Source of the DNA: Anaerobium acetethylicum
Lineage (GTDB): Bacteria > Bacillota > Clostridia > Lachnospirales > Lachnospiraceae
NCBI RefSeq assembly: GCF_900096945.1
Contig: NZ_FMKA01000003.1
Location: forward strand, 181,840 to 245,839
Direction: 5' to 3'
Length of the DNA: 64,000 bases
The notes beneath the pieces were generated by a model that worked only from the letters and a program-made list of their open reading frames with translations, had not been told where the DNA came from and did no database searches. A program made the position numbers and the translations under genes. Shown one piece after another: positions 8,927 to 16,736 of the stretch. Every line of letters starts with the position of its first letter. Position 1 is the stretch's first letter.

Positions 8927-9137
8927 GCTTCAGCGACATAATTCCAATCGCACGAGTGCGCTTCCTCGCGGAGCGTTTTGTATCTCACAGGACGTTCTTT
9001 CCTGGGAGATTAAAAGAGTCTGCCCTTGGCAGACTCCCGCGCCGAGTGCGGTCGCTTCAGCGACATAATTCCAATCGCACGAGTGCGCTTCCTCGCGGAG
9101 CGTTTTGTATCTCACAGGACGTTCTTTCCTGGGAGAT
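8927..9137. repeat. Family D: two identical 84-bp direct repeats
   Basis: The block at 8927-9010 is repeated without change at 9054-9137, separated by 43 bases that hold a small hairpin (AGTCTGCC / GGCAGACT). Each unit ends in a hairpin TTTTGTATCTC..GAGAT and contains GCTTCCTCGCGGAGCG. The second unit is followed by ACAAAA, completing the stem. Related, more diverged copies occur at about 47760-47820 and 60955-60990. Short reading frames cross the units but are repeat artefacts. Confidence 0.85.
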
Positions 9138-9142
9138 ACAAA

Positions 9143-9173
9143 AGCCAGCTGCTTACACAACTGGCTCTTTTTT
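9143..9173. terminator. Hairpin terminator after xpt
   Basis: AGCCAG (9143-9148) pairs with CTGGCT (9161-9166). The T run is stronger on the plus strand, but the hairpin lies directly after the xpt stop codon on the minus strand and is the likely end of the purine operon. Confidence 0.65.
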
Positions 9174-9178
9174 ATCCA

Positions 9179-9748
9179 TCAGCGAAACAATACGTTCCCG
9201 TTTTCATCGTAATCAATGATAGCCAGAGACTGCAGATCAACGCCAAGGCTCCTGATGTATTTTCCGCCGTCCTGAAAACCTTTTTCGATACAGATTCCAC
9301 ATCCTGCCAGCTCTGCTCCCGACTGCTCGATGATTTCCATAAGTCCGATCAGCGCTTTCCCATTCGCAAGGAAATCATCGATTACCAGCACGCAGTCATC
9401 CTTTGTAATGAATTTCTTTGATACGCGTATGATATACTCCTTATCGTGGGTGTAGGAATGCACTGTTGAAGTGTAGATCTCTCCATCCAGATTCTTTGAC
9501 TGTGCCTTTTTCGCAAAAACTACAGGTACTCCGAAATACTGGGCCGCTATACATGCAATACCGATACCCGATGCCTCTATCGTAAGGATTTTACTTACCT
9601 TTTTATCCTTAAAAAGCCTTGCAAATTCTTTTCCAATTTCATTAAGCAGTTCTATGTCCATCTGATGATTTAAAAAGCTGTCAACCTTCAGAATTCCGCC
9701 TTCTTTAAAAACACCGTCCTTTAATATCCTGTCCTGTAATAACTTCAT
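9179..9748 (-). CDS. xpt: Xanthine phosphoribosyltransferase
   Basis: This enzyme converts xanthine and PRPP into XMP in purine salvage. The 189-residue protein follows the Firmicutes Xpt pattern: [13 protein letters not shown] near the N-terminus, [27 protein letters not shown], and the PRPP-binding motif [14 protein letters not shown]. The start is placed at 9748 (MKLLQD) because the GGAG ribosome binding site fits this ATG and the product aligns with known N-termini. In many Firmicutes xpt lies behind a guanine riboswitch; I find none here. Instead it is the last gene of a unit that encodes a xanthine dehydrogenase type enzyme, so both a salvage and an oxidative fate for xanthine are encoded together. 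Confidence 0.93.
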   Translation of the reverse strand: MKLLQDRILKDGVFKEGGILKVDSFLNHQMDIELLNEIGKEFARLFKDKKVSKILTIEASGIGIACIAAQYFGVPVVFAKKAQSKNLDGEIYTSTVHSYTHDKEYIIRVSKKFITKDDCVLVIDDFLANGKALIGLMEIIEQSGAELAGCGICIEKGFQDGGKYIRSLGVDLQSLAIIDYDENGNVLFR

Positions 9749-9858
9749 ATCATTTCTCTCCAATTCTGTTCCCTAGACTTTAATGCCTCCATTGTACTAT
9801 TCGGCCTGCTGTTTGTGCAAGTTTTTTTGCAAAACAGGCATACAAACTGCAGGATAGG

Positions 9859-9885
9859 GTTGCTGTTCACTGAGTGAACAGTAAC
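9859..9885. repeat. Family C palindrome, copy C1
   Basis: A 27-bp near-perfect palindrome with arms CTGTTCACT and AGTGAACAG lies in the gap between the cytidylyltransferase gene and xpt. It matches the left arm of the family C elements at 28294 and 32246. It could act as an RNA hairpin between the two genes. Confidence 0.65.
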
Positions 9886-9904
9886 AGGGAAGGCTGCTAA
9901 ACAG

Positions 9905-10540
9905 TTACCTTCTGTCAATATCGAATAATTCCATGGCATCTCCTGCTTCAACCAGTTCCACGTCATCCATATGTTTCTTCATTACAGCTTTCCCTCCGGT
10001 GTCGCCTTCAAGTCCAAGGAGCTCCTTTCTGTACCTTTCATGGAAAATGACAGGATTTCCGCTTTTTCCGCCATATGAGAGGCATGCGATTCCCTTTTCA
10101 CTTCTATAAAAAGCATCCACCAGCTTCAGGATACTTTCGGCGGTAAGCCAGGGCTGGTCGCATACGGCAAACAGATAGGCCTGTTCCGGAAGCTTTCCTG
10201 TGTCTGGTTCTGCCTGTACTGCTCCAGGCCTTTCCTGATCTTCTTCACCATCGCAGCTGAGGATCCCCAGTTTCAGCGAGTAGGAAATCCCCCACTCGCT
10301 GTGTTCATTTCTGACTGGCGTAATCATGTTTTCCGCTGCCTGTTCCCTGACATAATCGATAATTTCCTGGTACTGGGTCACGATTACCCGCTTATATGCA
10401 GGAATTCCCATTATCCTGCCAAGAATATGGCGGTACATGGGAATCCCGTCGATAAGTGATAGCATCTTGTTTCCATTGAATCTCCTGCTGTCTCCGGCTG
10501 CCAGAAGTATAACCGACAGCCTGCATTCATTCCTTTTCAT
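9905..10540 (-). CDS. MocA-like molybdenum cofactor cytidylyltransferase
   Basis: A 211-residue nucleotidyltransferase with the N-terminal motif LLAAGDSRRFNGNKML, which binds the nucleotide, and the downstream AVCDQPWLT block characteristic of MocA/MobA-type enzymes; GKSGNPVIF follows in the usual place. MocA transfers CMP to molybdopterin to give the cofactor used by xanthine-dehydrogenase-type enzymes, which fits its position just downstream of the hydroxylase genes (22-base gap). The stop codon TAA lies within GTAACTGTTTAG, one base off the end of a family A repeat, so the C-terminus may have been set by a decayed insertion. A role in cofactor maturation is inferred from context. Confidence 0.85.
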   Translation of the reverse strand: MKRNECRLSVILLAAGDSRRFNGNKMLSLIDGIPMYRHILGRIMGIPAYKRVIVTQYQEIIDYVREQAAENMITPVRNEHSEWGISYSLKLGILSCDGEEDQERPGAVQAEPDTGKLPEQAYLFAVCDQPWLTAESILKLVDAFYRSEKGIACLSYGGKSGNPVIFHERYRKELLGLEGDTGGKAVMKKHMDDVELVEAGDAMELFDIDRR

Positions 10541-10561
10541 ATCATGCCCACTCTTGTCTTC

Positions 10562-12865
10562 CTACTTTCCAGTGTCCTTTTCCAGTTCCTTAAGACCCAT
10601 TACAATCTTTTCTCCTGTGATGGGAAGCTCTCTGAAACGGAGGCCTGTCCCGTTGTAGACCGCATGTGCAATAGCCGGGCTCGGAGTATTGATTACCACC
10701 TCGCCGATTGATTTTGCACCGAAAGGCCCCGTAGGCTCGTAGCTGCTTTCAAATTCAACCCTGATTTTTCCGGTATCCAGTCTTGAAGGAATTTTGTACT
10801 GAAGGAAAGAGTCTGTATAACATTTTCCCGCTTTGCTGTGGACCACGTCTTCATAAAGGGCCATGCCGATTCCCTGGGCAATGCCGCCTTCCGCCTGTAC
10901 CCTTGCGAGATTTGTATTGATTACCGTACCGCAGTCGACAGCTGCACAGTAGTCGATCAGTTCGATATGTCCCGTTTCCTTGTCGATTTCGATTTCCACC
11001 GTTGCTGCCATAAAAGGAGGGGGTGAAACCGGGGAAGTGGACTTTTCACAGGCTTCCAGTGTATGGACTGACCCGCACATTGCCGCATTTGCCACATCCT
11101 TCAGGCTTACCTTCTGATCGGTTCCTGGAACGAATACTTCCCTGCCGTTGAATTCGGCATCCTCGCTGCTGCATCCGATCATCTGCGCTCCTGCTTCGAT
11201 TATTTTTTTCTTGAGGGTTTCACAGGTCTTTATTGTCGCCTGCCCCGTAAGGTAGGTCGTGCTTGAAGCATAGGAGCCGGAGTCATAAGGAGAAACATCC
11301 GTATCCACGCCCGAAACCACGATGTTGTCCACCTCTGTATGGAGGCAGTCGGCGGCCATCTGCGCAAGTATGGTATCGCAGCCGGTCCCCATATCCGTAG
11401 CACCGATCTGCATATTGTAGAATCCGTCATCACCTGTCTTGATCGATACGCTGGCAACATCGACCTGCTGGATGCTGGAGCCCTGCATGGTCATGGCAAC
11501 CCCTACTGAACGGACTTTGCCGTTGCCCATATCCCTGCACGGGTATTTGCTGTCCCAGCCAATCATCTGCTTTGCCCGTTCAAGGCATCTGTCAAGGGCG
11601 CACGCGTTCGCTGTCTCTCCATGGTATGCATGCATGATATCGCCTTCACGGACCATATTCATTTCCCTGAATCTGATCGGGTCTATGTTCATTTTTTCCG
11701 CCAGCTGGCTTACTGCTGATTCCACGGCAAAAGTACCCTGGGTAGCCCCGTAGCCGCGGTATGCGCCTGCAGCCTGGGTATTTGTATAAACGCCCTCAAA
11801 CTCGAACTTATAAGCCTTGGCATTACTTGTATAAAGGGGCAGGGTCTTTGCTCCTGTGAGTCCGATGGTCGTGGGAGTATGTTCACCGTATGCACCAGCA
11901 TTAGACAGGGTCTCTACGATCATTGCCTGGATTTTTCCGTTTTCGTCTGCTCCCGCCCTTACCCTTACCTGCATTTCATGCCTTGGCGAAGCGGCTATCT
12001 GGGATTCCTCCCTTGTGTACACGATTTTTGCAGGGCGCTTTGTCTTCCATGAGACGAATGCGGGATACATTTCGCACACGACTGTCTGTTTTGCCCCGAA
12101 GCCTCCGCCGATGCGGGGCTTTACTATGCGTATCTGGGATTTGGGAATTTCAAGGGCGGTAGCCAGGGTCTTTCTGACGTGAAAAGGAACCTGGGTGGAT
12201 GAAACGACATTGAGCCTTCCGTTTACATCAATATGGGTGTATGCCCTGAAGGTTTCCATCATCGCCTGCTGGTTTGCTTTTGTATGATAGGTTTCATCCA
12301 CTACATAGCTGCACTTTGCAAGCTCTTCTTCTGCATTTCCTCTTTCCTCTATTCCGTGACAGACCACATTCCTGTCCTTGTCCGGTTCCAGTCCGACAGG
12401 GATGCTCCAGTCAGATTCCGGATGGATGATTACCCTGTTGTCTTTTGACCTGGTGAAATCAAGCACCGGCTCCAGTACCTCATAGGTTACCTTGATCAGC
12501 TTCATCGCCTTGTTGACGGAAGCCTCGTCTTTTCCTGCTACAATCGCAACGGCGTCTCCAACGAAACGGACCCTCTGGTCAAGAATGAGCCTGTCGTACG
12601 GGCTCAGCTCCGGAAACGTCTGTCCTGCAATGGTAAATCTGGTACCAGGAACATCTTCATGGGTAAATACATATTCAACGCCCGGCACTTTAAGGGCCGC
12701 ATCTTTTTTCACTTCTTTTACCAGGGCATGCGCATGGGGGCTGCGGAGTATTTTTAACACCAGGCAGTCCTTCGGTGCAATATCATCCGTGTATACCGGT
12801 TTTCCGGTAACAAGGGCCATGGCATCCTTTTTACGTACCGGTGTATTTACTGCTTTCATCTTCAT
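10562..12865 (-). CDS. Molybdenum hydroxylase large subunit (xanthine dehydrogenase type)
   Basis: The 767-residue molybdopterin-binding subunit of an xanthine-oxidase-family enzyme. The N-terminal a/b hammerhead runs through GKPVYTDDIAPKDCLVLKI..SPHAHA; cofactor-binding loops are GGGFGAKQ near 260 and AYRGYGATQ near 370; the catalytic glutamate is in GAKSIGEV near residue 740. These enzymes hydroxylate N-heterocycles such as purines. It forms a complex with the two smaller subunits encoded just upstream. Several starts are close together (GTG 12868, ATG 12865, ATG 12859); I chose 12865 for its distance from the GGGGG ribosome binding site. Substrate is inferred as a purine from the adjacent xpt, not proven: related enzymes oxidise nicotinate or other heterocycles. 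Confidence 0.9.
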   Translation of the reverse strand: MKMKAVNTPVRKKDAMALVTGKPVYTDDIAPKDCLVLKILRSPHAHALVKEVKKDAALKVPGVEYVFTHEDVPGTRFTIAGQTFPELSPYDRLILDQRVRFVGDAVAIVAGKDEASVNKAMKLIKVTYEVLEPVLDFTRSKDNRVIIHPESDWSIPVGLEPDKDRNVVCHGIEERGNAEEELAKCSYVVDETYHTKANQQAMMETFRAYTHIDVNGRLNVVSSTQVPFHVRKTLATALEIPKSQIRIVKPRIGGGFGAKQTVVCEMYPAFVSWKTKRPAKIVYTREESQIAASPRHEMQVRVRAGADENGKIQAMIVETLSNAGAYGEHTPTTIGLTGAKTLPLYTSNAKAYKFEFEGVYTNTQAAGAYRGYGATQGTFAVESAVSQLAEKMNIDPIRFREMNMVREGDIMHAYHGETANACALDRCLERAKQMIGWDSKYPCRDMGNGKVRSVGVAMTMQGSSIQQVDVASVSIKTGDDGFYNMQIGATDMGTGCDTILAQMAADCLHTEVDNIVVSGVDTDVSPYDSGSYASSTTYLTGQATIKTCETLKKKIIEAGAQMIGCSSEDAEFNGREVFVPGTDQKVSLKDVANAAMCGSVHTLEACEKSTSPVSPPPFMAATVEIEIDKETGHIELIDYCAAVDCGTVINTNLARVQAEGGIAQGIGMALYEDVVHSKAGKCYTDSFLQYKIPSRLDTGKIRVEFESSYEPTGPFGAKSIGEVVINTPSPAIAHAVYNGTGLRFRELPITGEKIVMGLKELEKDTGK

Positions 12866-12868
12866 CAC

Positions 12869-13330
12869 TTACTTTGCCCCCTTTTTCATTTCCAGATAAT
12901 TCCTGATGGCACGAAGCTGGCTCTGATAGCCTGTGCACCTGCAGAGATTGCCTGCCAGATATTCTTTTATTTCCTGTTCCGTGGGGTCTTCCAGTTCCCT
13001 TGTCATTGCAATAACATTCATGATGAATCCCGGACTGCAGAAGCCGCACTGCTCGCCGCCCTGATCCGCCAGAAATTCACCGAATTCCTTTGCTTCTTCC
13101 TGAAGGCCTTCCATGGTGGTTATGTGCTTTCCTTCAGCACGAAGGGCAAGTGTTGAACAGGAAAGAATGGGTTTTCCTTCCATAAGGACAGTGCAAAGGC
13201 CGCAGTTTGAAGTTTCACAACCTCTTTTTACGCTGTAGCATCCCTTTTCCCTTAAAAACTCCAGCAGAATCGTGTCTGCCGGGATATCATCTTCTATTAA
13301 TTTATCATTGATCCATAAACTGATTTTCAT
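12869..13330 (-). CDS. Molybdenum hydroxylase 2Fe-2S subunit
   Basis: A 153-residue electron-transfer subunit with two [2Fe-2S] clusters. The plant-ferredoxin-like N-terminal cluster is bound by the cysteines in KRGCETSNCGLCTVL plus the later SCSTL; the C-terminal four-helix cluster by QCGFCSPG and NLCRCTGYQ. It passes electrons from the molybdenum site to the FAD subunit. The gene sits six bases after the FAD subunit gene and ends four bases before the chosen start of the large subunit, consistent with translational coupling. Confidence 0.95.
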   Translation of the reverse strand: MKISLWINDKLIEDDIPADTILLEFLREKGCYSVKRGCETSNCGLCTVLMEGKPILSCSTLALRAEGKHITTMEGLQEEAKEFGEFLADQGGEQCGFCSPGFIMNVIAMTRELEDPTEQEIKEYLAGNLCRCTGYQSQLRAIRNYLEMKKGAK

Positions 13331-13336
13331 AATCGA

Positions 13337-14137
13337 TTACTCCCCTCTTTCAGAAACGGCTCTGATTCCACGTCTCAACAAAACGCCTGCCAGATGTCTG
13401 CGGTATTCTCCGCTGCCTCTCATATTGCTTTTGAAAACGGTATTTTCTTCAACAAAAGATTGGAAAACAGCAATCTCGTCTTCCTCGGGCTCCCTGCCAA
13501 GCATCTTTCTTTCATCCCGAATCAGTTTTGCGCGTGCAGGCCTTGCTCCGATTGCAGCCAGCCATCCGTCTTCCGTCCTTGCAACTGCACAGGTCAGCAC
13601 AGGCAGGTCGGTAGCCGTCTTTCTATAGGAAAGATAGGATACTTTTCTCGTATCTTTTTTGATGATTATTTTTACCAGAATATCATTGTCACGAGGCATA
13701 TCTACGAATTCCGACAATGGAATGATTCCCTTTTTATAAAGCTCGACATAAGTGTCTAAAACAAGCAGGCAGGTCAGCGGATCTGAAAATCCAAACCTTC
13801 CGTAAATGCTTCCGCCTATTGTCGCAGTATTCCTGAACTGTACGCCCACAATACTTTTTACTGATTCTGCAATTGCACCGTCAAAATAGCTGTTCAGTCT
13901 GCTGTCAGTCTCAAGCTGACGCAGGGTCGCCATGCAGCCTATCTCAAAAGAATCTTCCGTCTCCTCAATCTTTTCAAGACCAAGGGCTGACAGGTCGATT
14001 GCATTCTGTATATTACGGCTTCCCATCTTCAGCCACATGATGCCTCCCAGAACCACATTGTTCCTTTTCTGGTTAAGCTCGTATGCTTCTTCCAAATCCT
14101 TTACTTTGACATAATTTTTTATTGTAAACACGTCCAT
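13337..14137 (-). CDS. Molybdenum hydroxylase FAD-binding subunit
   Basis: A 266-residue FAD subunit of the CoxM/XdhB type and the first gene of the purine operon. The FAD loops VVLGGIMWLKMG (about 30-41) and TATIGGSIYGRFGFSDP (about 110-126) are present; the second is shorter on aromatic residues than the usual TIGGNIANASPAGD form. The C-terminal CO-dehydrogenase-flavoprotein-like domain covers about 165-260. It passes electrons to NAD or ferredoxin. A promoter with an extended -10 lies about 95 bases upstream. Confidence 0.9.
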   Translation of the reverse strand: MDVFTIKNYVKVKDLEEAYELNQKRNNVVLGGIMWLKMGSRNIQNAIDLSALGLEKIEETEDSFEIGCMATLRQLETDSRLNSYFDGAIAESVKSIVGVQFRNTATIGGSIYGRFGFSDPLTCLLVLDTYVELYKKGIIPLSEFVDMPRDNDILVKIIIKKDTRKVSYLSYRKTATDLPVLTCAVARTEDGWLAAIGARPARAKLIRDERKMLGREPEEDEIAVFQSFVEENTVFKSNMRGSGEYRRHLAGVLLRRGIRAVSERGE

Positions 14138-14182
14138 GCCTCCTGACTTTCCGGTTGTTTTTTCGTTGTTCCGCCAAAAAAG

Positions 14183-14214
14183 AGGAATAATCTTAGGTTT
14201 CCCAAGTTAATTCC
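14183..14214 (-). promoter_or_regulatory. Dyad in the leader of the purine operon
   Basis: GGAATAATCTTA and TAA-TTCC-type arms form an interrupted dyad around GGTTTCCC. It lies between the promoter and the start codon of the FAD subunit gene, where an operator or an RNA hairpin would act. It does not match the purine or xanthine riboswitch consensus that I know. Confidence 0.35.
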
Positions 14215-14230
14215 CCTTTGCTGACAAATA

Positions 14231-14260
14231 ATTATAGCAGATAAAATGAACATTTGTCCA
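14231..14260 (-). promoter_or_regulatory. Promoter of the molybdenum hydroxylase operon
   Basis: On the minus strand TGGACA (complement of 14255-14260) and TATAAT (complement of 14231-14236) are spaced by 18 bases, and TGC directly before the TATAAT makes an extended -10. It reads towards the FAD subunit gene. Confidence 0.75.
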
Positions 14261-14282
14261 TATTTTTGTACACGTGTGTGGG

Positions 14283-14726
14283 TCATTTTGTCCGATGTCT
14301 GATGAACATGATGACAATAAAGCCTGCGATACTGGTAAAAAGCGCCGGTATAAAGCCATAGGCTATGCCCAGAAGGAACCCCGTCCCAATTTTTTCGGCC
14401 CTTCCCTGTATGATTTCCCTTACAGCCAGGTTGATTCCAGGGCTTATGGTTCCTGCCAGAATCCCTGCAGCGATTCCCGTGATGATCCTGATGAAAGGAG
14501 ACATCTTAAGCATGATGATCAGCTTCGCTCCAATTATGCCAAGCATGAAGGGGAGCGCCAGCTGAAGAATGATGAGCAGCGCCTTCATCTGATAAGATTC
14601 CACTGCCCTGTAGGGTCCCATCATAAAAACAGCTGAAAAAACGATTCCGTAAATCAGACCAATCACCAGGATTACCCTGTTTTCAACTTTCCGGTTACGG
14701 AGCTTCCTATAATCAGTTTCCGGCAT
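14283..14726 (-). CDS. Small membrane protein of unknown function
   Basis: A 147-residue protein with a short basic N-terminus and four predicted membrane helices (about 18-38, 50-72, 78-98, 117-142). I do not recognise the family. The reading frame stays open upstream into a family A repeat, but the GAGGAGGG ribosome binding site eight bases before the ATG at 14726 fixes the real start. The repeat copy A3 sits 53 bases upstream, so any native promoter has been pushed away or replaced. The gene is followed directly by the promoter region of the molybdenum hydroxylase operon, with no clear terminator between. Confidence 0.7.
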   Translation of the reverse strand: MPETDYRKLRNRKVENRVILVIGLIYGIVFSAVFMMGPYRAVESYQMKALLIILQLALPFMLGIIGAKLIIMLKMSPFIRIITGIAAGILAGTISPGINLAVREIIQGRAEKIGTGFLLGIAYGFIPALFTSIAGFIVIMFIRHRTK

Positions 14727-14779
14727 ATCCACCACCCTCCTCATCCCTGCGAAATTATTCTGTCGGCTGTTTTTGTTTC

Positions 14780-14922
14780 GTAACTGTTCAGAACCCCTGT
14801 CTCGCGAGGTGTTTTTATGCTGATTTTGCATAAAAACCTGAGACATTCGTGCGCCAAATTGCTGGTTTTGCAATTTGTGTGCCTCATATGGGACTATGAA
14901 GGACGTAGTCCTGAATAGTTAC
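14780..14922 (+). mobile_element. Family A repeat, copy A3
   Basis: A 143-bp copy with ends GTAACTGTTCAG and CTGAATAGTTAC. The flanks TTTGTTTC and TCTGTTTA are an imperfect 8-bp duplication (6 of 8). This is the one clear copy that lies upstream of a gene rather than after a stop codon. Confidence 0.85.
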
Positions 14923-15005
14923 TCTGTTTATATGCTAATTTTACCATGGAAGTTGACAGAAAACAATTTGTTTTACGCCTTGTTTTTGCGCCACTTTCAC
15001 AGTTT

Positions 15006-15045
15006 GTAATAGTTCACTCTGTATCCAGCAATGCGCTTCGCCTGA
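15006..15045 (+). repeat. Family C element, degenerate copy C4
   Basis: GTTCACTCTGT, CCAGCAA and GCGCTTCGC in this order match the family C elements at 28294 and 32246 with many changes. It lies just upstream of the promoter at 15058-15086. Confidence 0.4.
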
Positions 15046-15057
15046 CTGAATCTGACT

Positions 15058-15086
15058 TTGGTCCAAAGCCCTTTCTGTGCTATAAT
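15058..15086 (+). promoter_or_regulatory. Extended -10 promoter of the structured leader
   Basis: TGC-TATAAT (TATAAT at 15081-15086) is an extended -10 element; TTGGTC lies 17 bases upstream as a weak -35. Transcription would begin near 15093, just at the first base-paired segment of the leader RNA. Confidence 0.7.
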
Positions 15087-15104
15087 GCTATATATGATAC
15101 CAGG

Positions 15105-15250
15105 GTCAAAAGGTCATGTTGTTCATGCTTGCATGAAAAAACATGACTTTGGGACCCGTAAAAACATGAGAAAGTAGCCCGAACAGGGCGGATTTCGAAT
15201 GTTTTTAGGATTGTGGGAGCACATCGTGCGGAACAATCCGTGGGTATCAG
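15105..15250 (+). repeat. Tandem leader unit 1 (family E)
   Basis: First of two 146-bp direct repeats; 145 of 146 positions equal the second unit. The single difference is T at 15159 against C in unit 2. The units are joined by 13 bases. Confidence 0.95.
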
Positions 15251-15263
15251 GCACATCAAAAAA

Positions 15264-15409
15264 GTCAAAAGGTCATGTTGTTCATGCTTGCATGAAAAAA
15301 CATGACTTTGGGACCCGCAAAAACATGAGAAAGTAGCCCGAACAGGGCGGATTTCGAATGTTTTTAGGATTGTGGGAGCACATCGTGCGGAACAATCCGT
15401 GGGTATCAG
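15264..15409 (+). repeat. Tandem leader unit 2 (family E)
   Basis: Second 146-bp unit. It lacks the upstream TGATACC segment that can close unit 1, so it could compete with unit 1 for that strand. Confidence 0.95.
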
Positions 15410-15438
15410 AAGCAAACTATTTGATTTAGGAGAAAAAC

Positions 15439-16722
15439 ATGATTTCAGGAAAAAGAATACAAAACAGACGCTTTTCAGCGATTACAGCCATATTATTGCT
15501 TTCATTTTTCATCATCTTATCTGCCGCCGGCTGTTCCAAAAGAACCGATTCAAACAGCGGAACGGGCACCGGCACAGAAACTAACCTACCGACTGCCGAT
15601 ACCGGAACCGAAGAGACGGATTCCGACACCCCTGGCAGCATTCCCGGAAACGGCTCAGCCTCAGAATCCCCCGCAGCTTCATCCGGAATCATGAAAGTCC
15701 ACTTCATAGATGTGGGCCAGGGAGATGCTATACTGGCTGAATCAGGCGGACAATATCTGCTGATCGATGCCGGCGAAAACACCCAGGGGGATGCCGTATG
15801 CAGGTACCTCCGCAGCCTGGGCGTTTCAAGGCTCGACTATATCATATGCACCCATCCACACAGCGACCACATCGGCGGGATGGATACAGTCATCAGTTCC
15901 TTTGATGCCGGAATAATAATCATGCCTGACGTAATCGAAACCACCCGGACTTTTGAAGCTGTCCTCGATGCCATCTCAGCAAAAGGACTTACGATTACGA
16001 AAGCAGCCGTCGGAACTTCTTATGCCCTCGGCTCTGGCAGCTTTAGAATCATCGCCCCCAATGGCAGCGGATATGACGATATTAACGATTACAGCGTAGG
16101 AATAAGGCTTACGAATGGCAGCAATTCCTTTCTGCTTGCGGGAGATGCCGAAGCCCTGTCTGAAAGGGAAATGCTCGAAAGCGGAACCAGCCTGTCGGCC
16201 GATGTCTTAAAACTCGGCCACCACGGCTCGTCCTACAGCAGTTCCGACGATTTTCTCGATGCCGTGGATCCATCTTATGCAGTGATTTCAGTCGGTACGG
16301 GAAACCAGTACGGCCACCCTTCTTCTGAAATTCTTGCCAGCGTCAGCGAAAGAGATATCCAGATTTTCAGAACCGACAGGCAGGGTACTATCATCTTCAC
16401 CTCAGACGGGAATTCCCTGACCGTAAGCACTGTCTTAGGCGCCTCAAGCACGAATTCCTCAGATCCTTCCACTTCATCCGGCCCTGTTTCGGATTCCGGT
16501 TCCGCGCCGGCTGACGCTTCAGCTTCTGATGCCGTTATGGCTGGATCTGAACCCATTGATGGTAATGTAATTGTCCATACTACGAAAACCGGAAAAAAAT
16601 ATCACTCTGCCGGCTGCATTTATTTGAAGAGCGATATCGCTGCAACCCTCGATGAGGCCCTTACAAGAGGGCTTGAGCCCTGCTCTGAGTGCAGCCCGCC
16701 GGTAAAACAGATAACAAACTAA
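15439..16722 (+). CDS. Lipoprotein MBL-fold hydrolase (ComEC C-terminal-like)
   Basis: A 427-residue exported lipoprotein: positively charged start, hydrophobic core and lipobox SAAGC with Cys32. A Ser/Thr/Gly-rich linker leads to a metallo-beta-lactamase domain (about 90-330) of the ComEC/Rec2-like type: VHFIDVGQGDAIL, the metal motif THPHSDHIGG and LKLGHHGSS. The C-terminus (about 380-425) is a small Cys-containing module KYHSAGCIYLK..CSEC of the kind often attached to such proteins. ComEC-type MBL domains are thought to degrade nucleic acid outside the cell; here the substrate is not known. It is the first gene of a three-gene unit with DUF3006 and SRAP genes, behind the tandem structured leader. 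AGGAG lies six bases before the ATG. Confidence 0.9.
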   Translation: MISGKRIQNRRFSAITAILLLSFFIILSAAGCSKRTDSNSGTGTGTETNLPTADTGTEETDSDTPGSIPGNGSASESPAASSGIMKVHFIDVGQGDAILAESGGQYLLIDAGENTQGDAVCRYLRSLGVSRLDYIICTHPHSDHIGGMDTVISSFDAGIIIMPDVIETTRTFEAVLDAISAKGLTITKAAVGTSYALGSGSFRIIAPNGSGYDDINDYSVGIRLTNGSNSFLLAGDAEALSEREMLESGTSLSADVLKLGHHGSSYSSSDDFLDAVDPSYAVISVGTGNQYGHPSSEILASVSERDIQIFRTDRQGTIIFTSDGNSLTVSTVLGASSTNSSDPSTSSGPVSDSGSAPADASASDAVMAGSEPIDGNVIVHTTKTGKKYHSAGCIYLKSDIAATLDEALTRGLEPCSECSPPVKQITN

Positions 16723-16736
16723 TAAGGAGGTTCTCC

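Larger units (their letters stand above)
15093..15409 (+). ncRNA. Tandem structured leader RNA of unknown class
   Basis: Two units of 146 bases differ at one position. Each folds by eye into three hairpins: a long one (GGTCATGTT..AACATGAC with inner TTCATG/CATGAA), a middle one (AAAAACAT with ATGTTTTT around GCCC/GGGC) and a third (GGATTGT with ACAATCC around GCAC-ATC-GTGC, with an internal loop GGGA opposite GGA that could hold tandem G-A pairs). In the first unit TGATACC (15095-15101) can close the whole fold with GGTATCA (15243-15249); the same strand can also pair with GGTATCA of the second unit (15402-15408). The RNA ends 30 bases before the start codon of the MBL lipoprotein, after its own promoter. 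I compared it from memory with common riboswitch classes and T-boxes and found no match. Function is not known. Confidence 0.6.

Noticed and set aside
8930..9421. Overlapping frames across the family D repeats
   Set aside because: They repeat the same peptide because the DNA repeats, and continue antisense into xpt.
9749..9904. Guanine or xanthine riboswitch before xpt
   Set aside because: None of the conserved purine-aptamer loop sequences are present; the stretch holds only a family C palindrome and the end of the preceding gene.
14727..14873. Longer N-terminus for the small membrane protein
   Set aside because: The extra codons come from the family A copy A3; GAGGAGGG before 14726 decides the start.
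8927..15409. CRISPR array
   Set aside because: The direct repeats at 8927/9054 and 15105/15264 come in twos, are 84 and 146 bases long, and have no regular spacers or cas genes.
15093..15409. T-box, glycine tandem riboswitch, SRP RNA or retron RNA
   Set aside because: The T-box AGGGTGG-ACCGCG bulge, the glycine aptamer GGA core, the SRP GGAAG motif and any reverse transcriptase gene are all missing.
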